Part shown: positions 25,541 through 38,408 of the stretch, piece after piece
How the letters are laid out: every line of letters starts with the position of its first letter
How positions within the stretch are numbered: the stretch's first letter is position 1
Origin: Megascapheus bottae
Lineage: Eukaryota > Chordata > Mammalia > Rodentia > Geomyidae
Direction of reading: 5' to 3'
NCBI GenBank assembly: GCA_024803745.1
Contig: JANJXV010000049.1
Span: 1,322,501 to 1,386,500 of the forward strand
DNA: 64,000 nt
Program-made: the position numbers and the translations under genes
The notes under the pieces: model-generated
The model's input: the letters and a program-made list of their open reading frames with translations, nothing else
Databases searched by the model: none
What the model was told of the DNA's origin: nothing

Positions 25541-26160
25541 ACCTTACCCTAACCCTAACCTTAAACCCAATACTAAACCTAACCCTAACCCTAAACCTAA
25601 CCCTTACCCTTACCCTAACCCAAAGCCTAAACTTAACCCTAACCCTAAACCTTACCCTAACTCTAACCCTAATCCTAATCCTAAACCTTACTCTTACCCT
25701 AACCCTAAACCTAACCCTAAAGCTAACCTTAACCCTAACCCTTACCCTTACCCTTACCCTAACCCTAACCCTAATGCTTACTCTTACCCTAGCCCTAAAC
25801 CTAACCCTTACCCTCACCCTAACCCTAACACTTACCCTAACCCTAACATTAAGCCTAACCCCTAACACTCAACCTAACCCTAACCCTAACCCTAACACTT
25901 ACCCTAACCCTAAACCTAACCCTAACTCTAACCCTAACCCTAACCTAAACCTTAACCCTAACCCTAATCCTAACCCTTGCCCTTACCCTAATCCTAGCGC
26001 TAAACCTAACACTAACCCTATCCCTAAATCTAACCCTACCCCTTACCCTTACCCTAACGATAACCCTAACCCTAACTCTAAACCTAACCCAAACACATAC
26101 CCTTACCCTAACCCTAACCTTAACCACAACCCTAACCCTAACCCTATCCCTAAACCTTAA
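25541..26160. repeat. Nested repeat X, second copy (direct tandem)
   Basis: This copy follows the first directly, with the same ordered tags: CCCAATACTAAACC near 25566, TAACACTCAACC near 25864, and CTATCCCTAAACCTTAACC at the right end. The offset from the first copy steps from 619 to 625, a one-hexamer change. Confidence 0.85.
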
Positions 26161-26565
26161 CCTTAACCTAAACCTAAACCTAACCCTTACCCTAAACCTA
26201 ACCCTAACCCTAACCATAAACCAAAACCTCACCCTAACCCTAACCCTAAACCTAAACCTAACCCTTACCCAAACCCTAACCATAACCCTTACCCTTACCC
26301 TAACCCTAACCCTAACCTTAACCCCAGCCCTAAAACCAATCCAAACCCTAACCCTTACTCTTACACTAACCCTAACTGTAACCCTAACCCTAACCCTTAG
26401 TCTAACCAGAACTCTAAACCTAACACTAATCCTTACACTTACCCTAACCATAAGCCTAACCTTAACCCAAACCCTAAGCCTAACCCTAACCCTTACCGTT
26501 ACCCTAACTCTAACCCTAACCCTAAACTTAACCCTAACCCTAACCTTAACCCTAACCCTTACCCT
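26161..26565. repeat. Repeat Y, first copy
   Basis: CATAAACCAAAACCTCACCC, AACCCCAGCCC, CCAATCCAAACCC and CTTAGTCTAACC occur in order. The same order recurs at 27537-27945, offset 1369-1375. Y sits between X copies 2 and 3, and again after X copy 3. Confidence 0.83.
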
Positions 26566-27536
26566 TACCTTAACCCTAACCCTAACCCTAACCCTAACTC
26601 TTACCCAAACCCTAACCCTAACCCTAACCCTAACGCTTACCCTAACCCTAACCCTAACCCTTACCCTTACGCTAACCCTAACCCTAACCTTAACCCCAAC
26701 CCTAAATCTAATCCTATCCCTAACCCTTACCCTTACACTAACCTTAACCCTCACCGTAACCCTTAAACTTACCCTAAACCTAACCCTAACCCTTACCCTA
26801 AAACTAACCCTAACCCTTACCCTAACTCTAACACTAAGCCTAACCCCTAACCCTAACCCTAACCTTAACCCTAACCCAAAACTAAACCTAAACCTAACCG
26901 TAATCCTAACCCTAAACCTTACCCTAACCCTAACCTTAAACCCAATACTAAACCTAACCCTAACCCTAACCCTAACCCTTACCCTTACCCTAACCCAAAG
27001 CCTAAACTTAACCCTAACCCTAAACCTTACCCTAACTCTAACCCTAATCCTAATCCTAAACCTTACTCTTACCCTAACCCTAAACCTAACCCTAAAGCTA
27101 ACCTTAACCCTAACCCTTACCCTTACCCTAACCCTAACCGTAATGCTTACTCTTACCCTAACCCTAAACCTAACCCTTACCCTCACCCTAACCCTAACAC
27201 TTACCCTAACCCTAACATTAAGCCTAACCCCTAACACTCAACCTAACCCTAACCCTAACCCTAACACTTACCCTAACCCTAAACCTAACCCTAACTCTAA
27301 CCCTAACCCTAACCCAAACCTTAACCCTAACCCTAATCCTAACCCTTGCCCTTACCCTAATCCTAACGCTAAACCTAACACTAACCCTATCCCTAAATCT
27401 AACCCTACCCCTTACCCTTACCCTAACGATAACCCTAACCCTAACTCTAAACCTAACCCAAACACTTACCCTTACCCTAACCCTAACCTTAACCACAACC
27501 CTAACCCTAACCCTATCCCTAAACCTTAACCTTAAC
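26566..27536. repeat. Nested repeat X, third copy with left extension
   Basis: The block repeats 24566-25540 at offset 2000 to 1994, with CCCAATACTAAACC near 26941 and TAACACTCAACC near 27233. It is followed by a second Y, so X-Y is a composite unit of about 1.37 kb. Confidence 0.85.
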
Positions 27537-27945
27537 CTAAACTTAAACCTAACCCTTACCCTAAACCTAACCCTAACCCTAACCCTAACCATAAACCAAA
27601 ACCTCACCCTAACCCTAACCCTAAACCTAAACCTAACCCTTACCCAAACCCTAACCCTAACCCTTACCCTTACCATAACCCTAACCCTAACCTTAACCCC
27701 AGCCCTAAAACGAATCCAAACCCTAACCCTTACTCTTACACTAACCCTAACCGTAACCCTAACCCTAACCCTTAGTCTAACCCTAACTCTAAACCTAACA
27801 CTAATCCTTACACTTACCCTAACCATAAGCCTAACCTTAACCCAAACCCTAACCCTAACCCTAACCATTACCGTTACCCTAACTCTAACCCTAACCCTAA
27901 ACTTAACCCTAACCCTAACCTTAACCCTAACCCTTACCCTTACCC
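27537..27945. repeat. Repeat Y, second copy
   Basis: CATAAACCAAAACCTCACCC, AACCCCAGCCC, CGAATCCAAACCC and CTTAGTCTAACC match Y copy 1, with scattered single-base differences and a six-base gain near its start. A partial echo containing TTACCGTTACCCTAACTC follows at about 27960-28060. Confidence 0.82.
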
Positions 27946-30900
27946 TAAACCTAACCCTAAACCTAACCCTAACCCTTACCGTTACCCTAACTCTAACCCT
28001 AATCCTAAACTTAACCCTAACCTAACCTTAACCCTAACCCTTACCCTTACCCTAAACCTAACCCTAAACCTAACCCTTACACTTTCCCTTACCCTAACCC
28101 TAACCCTAACCTTAAACCTTACCCTTAACCTAACCCTAACACTAAACCTTACCCTAATCCTAACCCTAACTCTAACCCTAATCCTTACCGTTACCCTAAC
28201 CCTAACCCTAACCCTAACCCTTAACCTAACCCTAACACTAACCCTAACCCATAACCCTAACCCTAACACTTACCCTAACCCTAACACCTTACCCTAACTC
28301 TAAACCTAACCCTAAACCTAACCCCTAACCCTAACCCTATCCCTAACACTTACCCTTACCCTAACCCCGAAACCTAACCCTAAACCTAAACCTAACCCTT
28401 ACCCTTACCCTAACGCTAATCCTAACCCTAACCCTAACCCTGACCCTTACCATAACCCTAACCCTAACCCTAACCCTTACGCTAACCCTAACCCTAACCC
28501 TGACACATACCCTTACCCTAACCCTAACCTTTACCGTAACCCGAAACCTAAACCTAAACCTAACCCTAATCCTAAACCTAACACTTACCCTAACCCTTAC
28601 CTTAACCCCAACACTAAACCTAACCCTAACTCTAACCCTAACCCTTACCCTAACCGTTACCCTTAACCTAACCCTAACCCTAACCCTTACCCTAACCCCA
28701 ACCCTAACCTCAAACTTAACCCTAACCCTAACCCTTACCCTTACTCTAACACTAAGACTAACCCTAAATCTAACCCTAAACCTAAACCTTACCCTAATCC
28801 TAACAATAACCCTTACCCTAACCCTAACCCTAACCCTAACTCTTACCCTAACCCTAACCCTAATCCTAACCCTAACCCTTACCCTTATCCTCAACCTAAC
28901 CTTAATCTAACCCTAAACCTAACCCTAACCTTAACTCTAACATTTATCCTTACCCTAACCCTAACCCTAATCATAACCCTAACCCTAAACCTAACCCTTA
29001 CCCTTACCCTAAACCTAACCCTATCCCTAACACATAACCTTACCCTAACCCTAACCCTAACCCTAACCGTAACCCTAACTTTAACCCTAACCCTTAACCT
29101 TACCCTAACACTAACCGTAAACCTAACCCTAACCCTAACACTTACCCTAACCCTAACCCTATCCCTAACACATAACCTTACCCTAACCCTAACCCTAACT
29201 GTAACCCTAAACCTAACCCTAATCCTAACCCTAACCCTAACCCTAATCCTTAAACGTACCCTAACCCTTACCCTTACCCTAACCCTAACCATAACCCTAA
29301 ATCTAACCCTAACTGTAACCCTAACCCTAACCCTAATCCTAACCCTAACCCTTACCCTTACCCTAATCCTAACCCTAAACCTAACACTAACCCTAATCTT
29401 AACCCTAACCCTAACCCCTTACGCTAAATCTAACCCTAACCCTAACCCTAACCCTTACCTTTATCCTAACCTAACCTTAACCCTAACACTTACCCATACC
29501 CTAACCACTAACCTAACGCTAAGACTAACCCTAAAACATAACCTAACCCTAAACCTAAATCTACCCTTACCCTTACCCTTACCCTAACTCTAAACCTAAC
29601 CCTAACCCTAACCCTTACCTTACCCTAACTCTAACCCTCACCCTAAAACTAACCCTAACCCTAACCTTAACCCCAACACTAAACCTAACCCTAACCCTAA
29701 CCATAACCCTTACCCTTACCCTAACCCTAAACCTAAACTTCACCCTAACCATAACCCTAACACTAACCCTTACCCTAACCCTAACCCTAATCCTAACCCT
29801 AACCCTTACCCTTACCCTAACCCTAACCCTAAACCTAACCCTAACCCTAACCTTCACCCTAATCCTTAAACTTACCCTAACCCTAACCCTAACCCTAACC
29901 CTAAACCTAACCTTAACCCTAAGCCTAACCCTAACTCTCTCCCTTACCCTAACCCTAACCCTAAAACTAACAGTACCCATAACACTAACCCTAACCCTAA
30001 CCCTTACCCTTACCCTAACTCTAATCCTAAACCTAACCCTCACCCTAACCCTAACCCTAAACCTAACCTCTAACCCTAACCCTAAACCTAACCCTAATCC
30101 TTATCTTTATCCTAAACCTAATCGTAACATTAACAATTACGCGTATCCTAACCCCTACCTTAACCCTAACCATAACCCTAACCCTAACCTTAACCCTAAA
30201 CCTAACCCTAACCCTAAATTTAACTCTAACCCTTACCCTAACCCTATCCCTAATCCCTAAACCTTACCCTTACCCTAAACCTAACCCTAACACTTACCCT
30301 AAACCTAACCCTAACCCTAACCATAACTCTAAACCTTAACCCTAACCCTCCCCCTAACCCTTACGCTTACCCTAACGCTAACCCTAACCCTAAACCTAAC
30401 CCTAACCCTAACCCTAATACATACCCTTACCCAAACCCTAACCCTAACTGTAACCCTAACCCTAAACTTAACCCTTACCCTAAACCTAACCCTAACCCTT
30501 ACCCTTACCCTAAACCTAACCCTAAACTTAACCCCAACCCTAAATCTAATCCGAACCCTAACCCTTACCCCTACCCTAACCCTAACCTTAAACTTAACCC
30601 TTACCCTACCCTTACCCTAACCATAACCCTAACCCTAACCCTAACCCTTACCCTTACCCTCACCCTAACCCTAATCTTAACCCTCACCCTAACCCTAACC
30701 CTAACCCTTATCCTTACCAAAACCCTAACCCTAACCCTAACCCAAACCCTAACCCTAACCCTTACCCTTACCCTAACCCTAACCCAAACCCTAACCCTAA
30801 CCCTATCCCTAAACCTAACCCAAACCCTAACCCTAACCCTTACCCTTACCCTAACCCTAACCCTAAACCTAACCCTAACCCTAACCTTTACCCTAACCCA

Positions 30901-30959
30901 TACCGTTACCCTAACCCTAACCCTAGCCCTAACCCTAAACCTAACCCTAAGCCTAACCC
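27946..30959. repeat. Degenerate hexamer array with local tandem duplications
   Basis: No gene is visible. The CTTAACCCCAACACTAAACC block occurs near 28603 and 29665. A 138-base tandem repeat is listed separately. At about 29480-30140 the array is more diverged, with odd units such as ACGCGTATCC near 30140 and CTCTCTCCC near 29935. Confidence 0.65.
29022..29297. repeat. 138-base tandem duplication (23 hexamers)
   Basis: TATCCCTAACACATAACCTT begins at 29022 and again at 29160, with similar text following each. The 138-base offset is exactly 23 hexamers. The right copy is more diverged after about 80 bases. Confidence 0.75.
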
Positions 30960-31171
30960 TAACACTTACCCTTAAACTAACAATAACTCTAACCCTTACC
31001 CTAACCATAACCCTAACCCTTACCCTAAACCTAACCCTAACCCTAACCCTGACCCTAACCCTAACACTAACCTCTAACCCTAACACTAAACCTAACCCTA
31101 ATACTTACCCTTATCCTAAACCTAAACCCAAATACTAACCCTAACCCTAATCCTAACCCTAAACTTTACCC

Positions 31172-31200
<29 letters not shown>
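30960..31200. repeat. Module M copy 1
   Basis: CTTAAACTAACAATAAC (30971), CCTCTAACCCTAACAC (31071) and CAAATACTAACC with AAACTTTACCC after it occur in this order. The same order appears around 32097-32390 and, without the first tag, at 33606-33960. Confidence 0.78.
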
Positions 31201-31202
<2 letters not shown>

Positions 31203-32037
31203 TACCGTAACCCTAACCCTAAACTTAACCCTAAACCTAAACCTAACCCTAACCCTAACCCTAAACCTTACCCTTAGCCTAAATCTAACCCTACCCCTAA
31301 CCCTAACCCTTACTCTTACTGTCACCCTAACCCTAACCCTAACCATTGCCCTAACACTAACTCTAACCCTTACCCTAACCCTAACACTAACCCTAACCCC
31401 TAACCCTTACCCTAACCCTAATAGTAACCCTAAGCCCTTAACCTAACTCTAACCCTAAACCTACCCCTAACCCCTAACCTTACCCTAACCAAAACTCTTA
31501 CCCTTACCCTAACCCTAACCCTAACACTTACCCTTACCCTAACCTCTACCCTAACCCTAACCCTAACCCTAACCCTAAAACTAAAACTTACCCTTACCCT
31601 AAACATAACCCTAACCCTAACCCTTACATTTACCATAACCCTAATCCTAACCCTAACCCTTACCCTTACCCTAATTCTAACCCTAACCCTTACCGTAACC
31701 CTAACCCTAACCCTAACACAAACCCTTACCCTAACCCTAACCCTTACCGTAACCCTAAACCTTAACCTAACCCTAAACCTAACCCTAACCCTTACCCTAA
31801 ACCTAACCTTAACCCCAACACTAAACCTAACCCTAAACCTAACCCTTACCCTTACTCTAACCCTAACCCTAACACTTAGCCTTACCCTAACTTCTACCCT
31901 AATCATAACCCTAACCCTAAACCTAAACCTAACCCTAATCCTAACCCTAACCCTTAACCTTACCCTAACCCTACCCCTAACCCTAAACCTAACCCTAACC
32001 CTAACCTTAACCCTAACCCATACCCCTACCCTAACCC
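31201..32037. repeat. Degenerate hexamer array between M copies
   Basis: No gene is visible. It includes a CTTAACCCCAACACTAAACC block near 31808 and otherwise ordinary variant hexamers. Confidence 0.6.
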
Positions 32038-32042
32038 TTACC

Positions 32043-32150
32043 CTTAAACTAACAATAACCCTAACCCTTACCCTAAGCCTAACCCTAACCCTTACCCTTA
32101 AACTAACAATAACCCTAACCCTTACCCTAATCCTAACCCTAACCCTTACC
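32043..32150. repeat. 54-base tandem duplication (nine hexamers)
   Basis: CTTAAACTAACAATAACCC begins at 32043 and again at 32097. The 54-base step is nine whole hexamers. It lies at the left of module M copy 2; copy 1 has one such tag. Confidence 0.78.
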
Positions 32151-32470
32151 CTAAACCTAACCCTAACCCCAACCCTGACCCTAACACTAACCTCTAACCC
32201 TAACACTAAACCTAACCCTTATCCTTACCCTTATCCTAAACCTAAACCTAACACTAACAGTTACCCTTAACCTAATCCCTAACCTAACACTAACCCTAAG
32301 CCTAAACCTTACCCTAACCCCTACCCTAACCCTAAACCAAATGCTAACCCTAACCCTAATCCTCACCCTAAACTTTACCCTAACACTAACCCTAACTCTA
32401 ACCCTTACCCTTACCCTAACCCTAACCCTAAACTTAACCCTAATCCTAATCCTAACCCTTACCCTAACCC
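32097..32470. repeat. Module M copy 2
   Basis: The copy carries CCTCTAACCCTAACAC at 32191, AACACTAACAGTTACCC near 32250, CAAATGCTAACCC near 32338, and AAACTTTACCC after it. It is 1120 bases from copy 1 at the CCTCT tag. It contains the AACAGTTACCC stretch also found in copy 3 but not in copy 1. Confidence 0.8.
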
Positions 32471-33595
32471 TAACCCTCACCCTGAACCTAACCTAAACCT
32501 AACCTTAACCGTAACCCTTACCCTTTCCCTAACCCTAAGCCAAACCCTAACCCTAAACCTAACCCTAACACTAACCATTACCCTTACCCTAACCCTAACC
32601 CTAACCCTTACCCTCATCCTAACCCTAACCCTTAACCTAACCCTAACACTTACCCTTACCCTAACCCTAAACCTAAACTTAACCCCAACCCTAAACCTAA
32701 CCGTAACCCTAACCCTTACCCTTACCCTAACCCTAACCCTAACTCTAACCCTAACCCTAACACTTACCCTTACCCTAACTCTAACCCTAACCCTAACCCT
32801 TACCCTAAACCTAACCCTAATCTTAACCCTAACCCTAACACTTACACTAACCCTAACCCTAACCCTTACCCTAACCCTAACCAGATCCCTAAACCTTGCC
32901 CTAACCCTAACCCGAACCCTCAACCTAACCCCTAAACCTAACCTTTAACCTAACGCTAACCCTAACCTTAACCCTTACCCTTAACCAACCCTAAACTTAA
33001 CTCTAACCCTAACCCTAAACCTAACCCCAACCCATACCCTAACTTAACCCTAAATCTTAACCTAAACCTAACCCTAACCCTAACCCTAACCCTAAACCTA
33101 ACCTTAACCCTAACCCTTGCCCTTACACGAATCCTAACCCTAAACCTAACCCTAACCCTAACCCTAACCTTAACTCTAACCCTTATCCTTACCCAATCTC
33201 AAACTCTAACCCTAACCCTAACCCTAACCCTTACCCTAACCCTAACCCTAAACCCTACACTAACCCTAACCCTAACTCTAACCCTTACCCTTACCCTAAC
33301 CCGAACCCAAAACCAAACTCTATCCCTAACCCTAACCCTAACTCCGAACCCTAACCCTAACCTTAAACCTAAACCTTACCCTTATCCTAACCCTAACCCT
33401 AACCCAACTGTAACCCTATCACTTACCCTTAACCTAACCTTAAACCTAACCCTAACCCTAACCCTAACCCTAACCCTAACCCTAACCCTAACCCTATACC
33501 TAACCTTAAACCTAACCCTTACCCTTACCCTTACTCTAACCCTAATCCTATACCTAAACCTAACCCTAACCCTAAACCTAACCCTCACCATAACC
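32471..33595. repeat. Degenerate hexamer array between M copies 2 and 3
   Basis: No gene is visible. It includes AACCAGATCCC near 32880 and the longest perfect CCCTAA run I noticed, about seven units near 33450-33491. Confidence 0.6.
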
Positions 33596-34000
33596 CTAAC
33601 ACTAACCTCTAACCCTAACACTAAACCTAACCCTAATCCTTACCCTTATCCTAAACCTAAACCTAACACTAACAGTTACCCTTAACCTAACCCCTAACCT
33701 AACACTAACCCTAACACTAACACTAACCATTACCCTAACCCTAACCTAAACTTAACCCTACCCCTTACTCTTACCCTAACACTAATCCTAAAACTAATCC
33801 TAACCCTAAACCTAGCCCTTACTTTTAACCTAACCCTAACCCTTACCCTTACCCTAACCCTAACCCTACCACTTACCCTAACCCCTACCCTAACCCTAAC
33901 CCAAATGCTAACCCTAACCCTAATCCTAACCCTAAACTTAACCCTAACCCTAACCCTTACCCTTACCCTAATCCTAACCCTAACCTTAACCTCAACCCTA
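33596..34000. repeat. Module M copy 3
   Basis: CCTCTAACCCTAACAC is at 33606, AACACTAACAGTTACCC near 33665, and CAAATGCTAACCC near 33902. The spacing between the last two tags is longer than in copy 2 (about 237 versus 88), so new hexamers were inserted inside the module. Confidence 0.8.
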
Positions 34001-34500
34001 AACCTAATCCTAACCCCAACCCTTACCCTTACCCTAACCCTAACCTTAAACCTAACCCTAACCCTAAACTTAACCCTAACCCTAACCCTAAACCTAACCC
34101 TAACACTAAACCTAACCCTTACCCTTACCCTAACCCTAACCCTAAACCTAACCCTAACCCTAACCGTTACTCTAACCCTAAACCTAACCCTAAACCTAAC
34201 CCTAACTCTAACCTTAACCCTAACCATTACCCTTACCCTAAACCTAACCCTAACCCTAACCCTTACCCTTACCATTACCCTAAACCTAACCCTAACCCTA
34301 ACCCTAAACCTTACACTTACCCTAATCCTAACACTAACCCTTACCCTAACCCTAACAATAACTCTAAACCTAACCTTTACCCTTACCCTTACCCTAACCC
34401 TAAACCTAACCTTAACCCTTATACTTACCTTAACCCCAAACCCAAACCTAACCCTAACCCTAACCCTAACCCCTAACCCTAAAACTAACCCTAAACCTAA
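34001..34500. repeat. Degenerate hexamer array
   Basis: No gene and no recurrent higher-order tag was recognised here. The hexamer phase is well kept, which gives a long plus-strand Leu-Thr frame across 33905-34513. Confidence 0.6.
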
Positions 34501-34690
34501 CCCTAACCCCTAAGCCTAACCCTAACCCTAACCCTAATCCTTACCCTTATCCTAACCCTAACTCTAACCCTAACACTTAACCTTACCTGAAACCCTGCCC
34601 TAAACCTAACGCTAACCCTAACACTTACCCTAACCCTTATCCCTAAACCTAACCCTAACACTAACCCTAACCACTAACCCTAACCCTTAC
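34501..34690. repeat. Module Q copy 1
   Basis: CCCCTAAGCCTAACCC begins the module, followed by ACTTAACCTTACCTGAAACC, CTGCCC and a CCACTAACCC heptamer. The same order occurs at 35331, 36431 and 41650. CCTGCCC and CCATGCCC are rare G-containing units, which makes the match specific. Confidence 0.78.
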
Positions 34691-35330
34691 CCTAACCCTA
34701 ACCCTAACACTTACCCTTACCCTAATCCTAACCCTAACTCTAAACCTAACCATAACCCTAACCATAACCCTAAGCCTAACACTTACCCTAACCCTAATCC
34801 TTACCCTTGCTCTAACCCTAACCCTAACCCTAACCCTAACCCTTACCCTAAACCTAACTCTAACCCTAACCCTAACCCTTACCCTTACCTTAACCCTAAC
34901 CCTAACCCTAAGCCTTACCTTACCGAAACGCTAACACTAACCCTAACCCTAACCCTAACCCTAACCCTAACCCTTACCGTTACCCTAACCCTAACCCTAT
35001 CCTAACCCCAACCCTGAACCTAACCCTAACCGTAACCCTAACCCTTACACTTACACTAACACTAACACTATACCTAACCCTAACCCTATCCCTAACCCTA
35101 AAACTTACCCTTACCCTAAACCTAACCCTAACCTTCCCCTAACCCTCCCCTAAACCTAAACTCAAGCTTAAACCTAACCCTAACCCTAAACCTAACCCTT
35201 ACCCTTACACTAACCCTAACCCTAAATCTAACCCTAACCCTAACCCTAACCCTAACCCTTACCCTAACCCTAACCCTAAACCTAACCCTATCCCTAAACC
35301 CTCACCCTAAAACTAACCCTAAACCTAACC

Positions 35331-35510
35331 CTAACACCTAAGCCTAACCCTATCCCTAACCCTAACCCTTTCCCTTATCCTAACCCTAATCCTAACCCTA
35401 ATACTTAACCTTACCTTAAACCCTGCCCTAACCCTAACGCTAACTCTAACCCTAACCCTAACCCTTAACCTACCGCTAACTCTAACCCTAACCACTAAAC
35501 CTAACCCTTA
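35331..35510. repeat. Module Q copy 2
   Basis: CCTAAGCC is at 35336, then CCCTTTCCCTTATCC, ATACTTAACCTTACC, AAACCCTGCCC, and CCACTAA near 35493. Copy 3 follows 1100 bases later with the same text over about 150 bases. Confidence 0.82.
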
Positions 35511-35733
35511 CCCTAACACTAACCCTAACCCTAACCCTTACTCTAACCCTAACCCTAACCCTAAACCTTACCCTTACCCTAACCTTAACCCAAACCCTAA
35601 CTCTTACCCTTACCCTAACTCTAACCCTAACCCTAACCCTAACCCTAACCTAACCCCAACCCTAAACCTAACCCTAACCCTAACCCTCACCCTTACCCTT
35701 ACCCTAACCCTAACCCTAAACCTAACCCTAACC

Positions 35734-35773
<40 letters not shown>

Positions 35774-35989
35774 TCCTAAGCCTAACTCTTAACGTTACCC
35801 TAACCCTAACCCTAACCCTAACCTAACGCTAACCCTTAACATTACCCTCACCCTCACCCTAACCTTAACCGTAACCGTAACTCTAACCCTAACCTTAACC
35901 CTAACCCTTATCCTTACCCAAACCCTAACACTAACCCTAACCCTAAACGTAACCTAACCCTAAATCTAACCCTTACCCTTAACCTACCC

Positions 35990-36330
35990 TAACCCTAATC
36001 ATAACCCCTAAGCCTAACCCTACCCCTAACCCTAACCCTTACCCTTACCCTAAACCTAACCCTAACCCTAACAATAAACCTTACCCTTACCCTAACCCTA
36101 ACCCTACCCTTACCCTAAACCTAACCCTAACCCTAAACCTAACCCTTACCCTTAACTTAACCCTAACTATAACCCTAACACTTACCCTTACCCTAAAGCT
36201 AACCCTAACCCTAACCCCAACCCTAACACACATCCTTCACCTAACCCTAACAGTAACCCTAACCTTAACCCTAACCCTAACCCTAACCCCACCCTAACCC
36301 TAACCCTAACCTTACCCTAAACCTCCCCTA
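35990..36330. repeat. Module R copy 1
   Basis: AATCATAACCCCTAAGCC, AACAATAAACCTTACCC (about 36071), AACACACATCCTTCACC (about 36227), AACAGTAACCC and CCCCACCCTAACCC occur in order. The same order is at 40670-41010, about 4680 bases on. Confidence 0.8.
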
Positions 36331-36430
36331 ACCCTAACCTCAACCTTAAACCTAACCCTAACCCTAAACCTAACCCTTACCCTAACCCTAACCCTAAACC
36401 TAACCCTAACCTTAACCCTAAACCTAACCC

Positions 36431-36610
36431 TAACACCTAAGCCTAACCCTATCCCTAACCCTAACCCTTTCCCTTATCCTAACCCTAATCCTAACCCTAA
36501 TACTTAACCTTACCTTAAACCCTGCCCTAACCCTAAGGCTAACCCTAACCCTAACCCTAACCCTTAACTTAACGCTAACTCTAACCCTAACCACTAACCC
36601 TAACCCTTAC
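36431..36610. repeat. Module Q copy 3
   Basis: CCTAAGCC is at 36436, with the same following tags as copy 2, including AAACCCTGCCC. It differs by an AAGGCTAACC unit where copy 2 has AACGCTAACT. Confidence 0.82.
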
Positions 36611-37489
36611 CCTAATCCTAACCCTAACTCTAAACCTAACCATAACCCTAATCATAACCCTAAGCCTAACACTTACCCTAACCCTAATCCTAACCCTTAC
36701 TCTAACCCTAACCCTAACCCTAACCCTTACCCTAAACTTTAACTCTAACCCTAACCCATACCCTTACCTTAACAGTAATCCTAAGCCTAACCCTTACTCT
36801 TACCCTAACGCTAACACTAACACTCCCCCTAACCCTCACCCTAACCCTTACCCTAACCCTAACCCTAACCTTACCCCAACCCTAAACCTAACCCTAACCG
36901 TAACCCTAAACCTTACCCTTATCCTAACCCTAACCCTAACCCTAAACCTAAACCTAATCCTAACCCTAACCCTAACCCTAACCCTTACTCTTACCCTAAC
37001 CCTAACCCTAAACCTTAACCTTACCCTAAACCTAACCCTAACCCTAACCCTTACCCTTACCCTAACCCTAACACTAACCCTAACTCTTACCCTTACCCTA
37101 ACTCTAACCCTAACCCCAACCCTAACCCTAACCCACACCTAACCGCAACCCTAAACCTAACCCTAACCGTAACCCTAACCCTTACCCTTACACTAACCTA
37201 ACCCTAAACCTAACCCTAACCCTAACCCTAAACCTTACACTAACCCTAACCCTAACCCTAACCCTAACCCTAACTCTAACTCTAACCCTAACCCTAACCC
37301 TAAAACTTACACTTACCCTAACCCTAACCCTTACCCTAACCTTACCCTAACCCTCCCCTAACCCTAACTTCAACCTTAATCCTAACCCTAACGCTAAATC
37401 TAACCATTACCCTTACACTAACCCTAACCCTAAATCTAACCCTAACCCTAACCCTTACCCTTACCCTAACCCTAACCGTAAACCTAACC
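36611..37489. repeat. Degenerate array with a block repeated near 40.4 kb and 41.45 kb
   Basis: No gene is visible. CCACACCTAACCGCAACCC near 37133 recurs near 40443 (offset about 3310). CTAACTTCAACCTTAATCC near 37364 recurs near 41473. Both neighbourhoods match over more than 100 bases. Confidence 0.75.
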
Positions 37490-38362
37490 CTAACCCTAAC
37501 CCTAACGCATACCCTTACTCTAACCCTAACCCTAACCCTAACCGTAAACCTAAACCTAACACTAAACCTAACCGTAACTCTAACCCTAACCCTTACCCTA
37601 ACCCTAACCTTAACCCCAACACTACACCTAACCCTAACCATAACCCTAACCCTAACCCTTACCCTTACCCTAACCCTAACCCTAACCCTAACCCTAACCC
37701 TAAATCTAACCCTAACCCTAACCCTAACCCTAACCTTAACATAACCCTAACCCTAACACAGAATCTAACCCTTACACTAAACCTAACCCTAACCCTTACC
37801 AAACCTAACCCTAAACCTAACTGTAACCCTAACCCTAACCCTAACCCTAACCCTAACCGTAACCCTAACCCAAACCCTTACCCTAACCCTAACCCTAAAC
37901 CTAACACTAACCTTAACCCTAACCCTAACCCTAACCCTTACCCTTACCTTAAACCTAACCCTAAACCTAACTGTAACCCTAAACCTAACCCTAACCCTTA
38001 CCCTAACCCTAACCTTAACCCCAACACTACACCTAACCCTAATCCTAACCCTTACCCTTACCTTAACACTAACCCTAACAGTAACTCTGAACTTAACTGT
38101 AACCCTTACCCTAACCCTAAACCTAAACCTAACCCTAACCCTAATACTGAATCAAACCCTTACACTAACCCTAAACCTAACCCTAACCCTAACCTTAACC
38201 CTAACCCAAACACTTACCCTAACCCTAACCCTAAACCTAACCCTAACCTTAACCCTAACCCTAACCCTAACCTTAACCCTAACCCTAACCCTTACCCTTA
38301 ACCTAAACCTAAACCTAACCCTAACCCTAACCCTAACCCTAACCCTAAACCGAAGCCTAACC

Positions 38363-38408
<46 letters not shown>

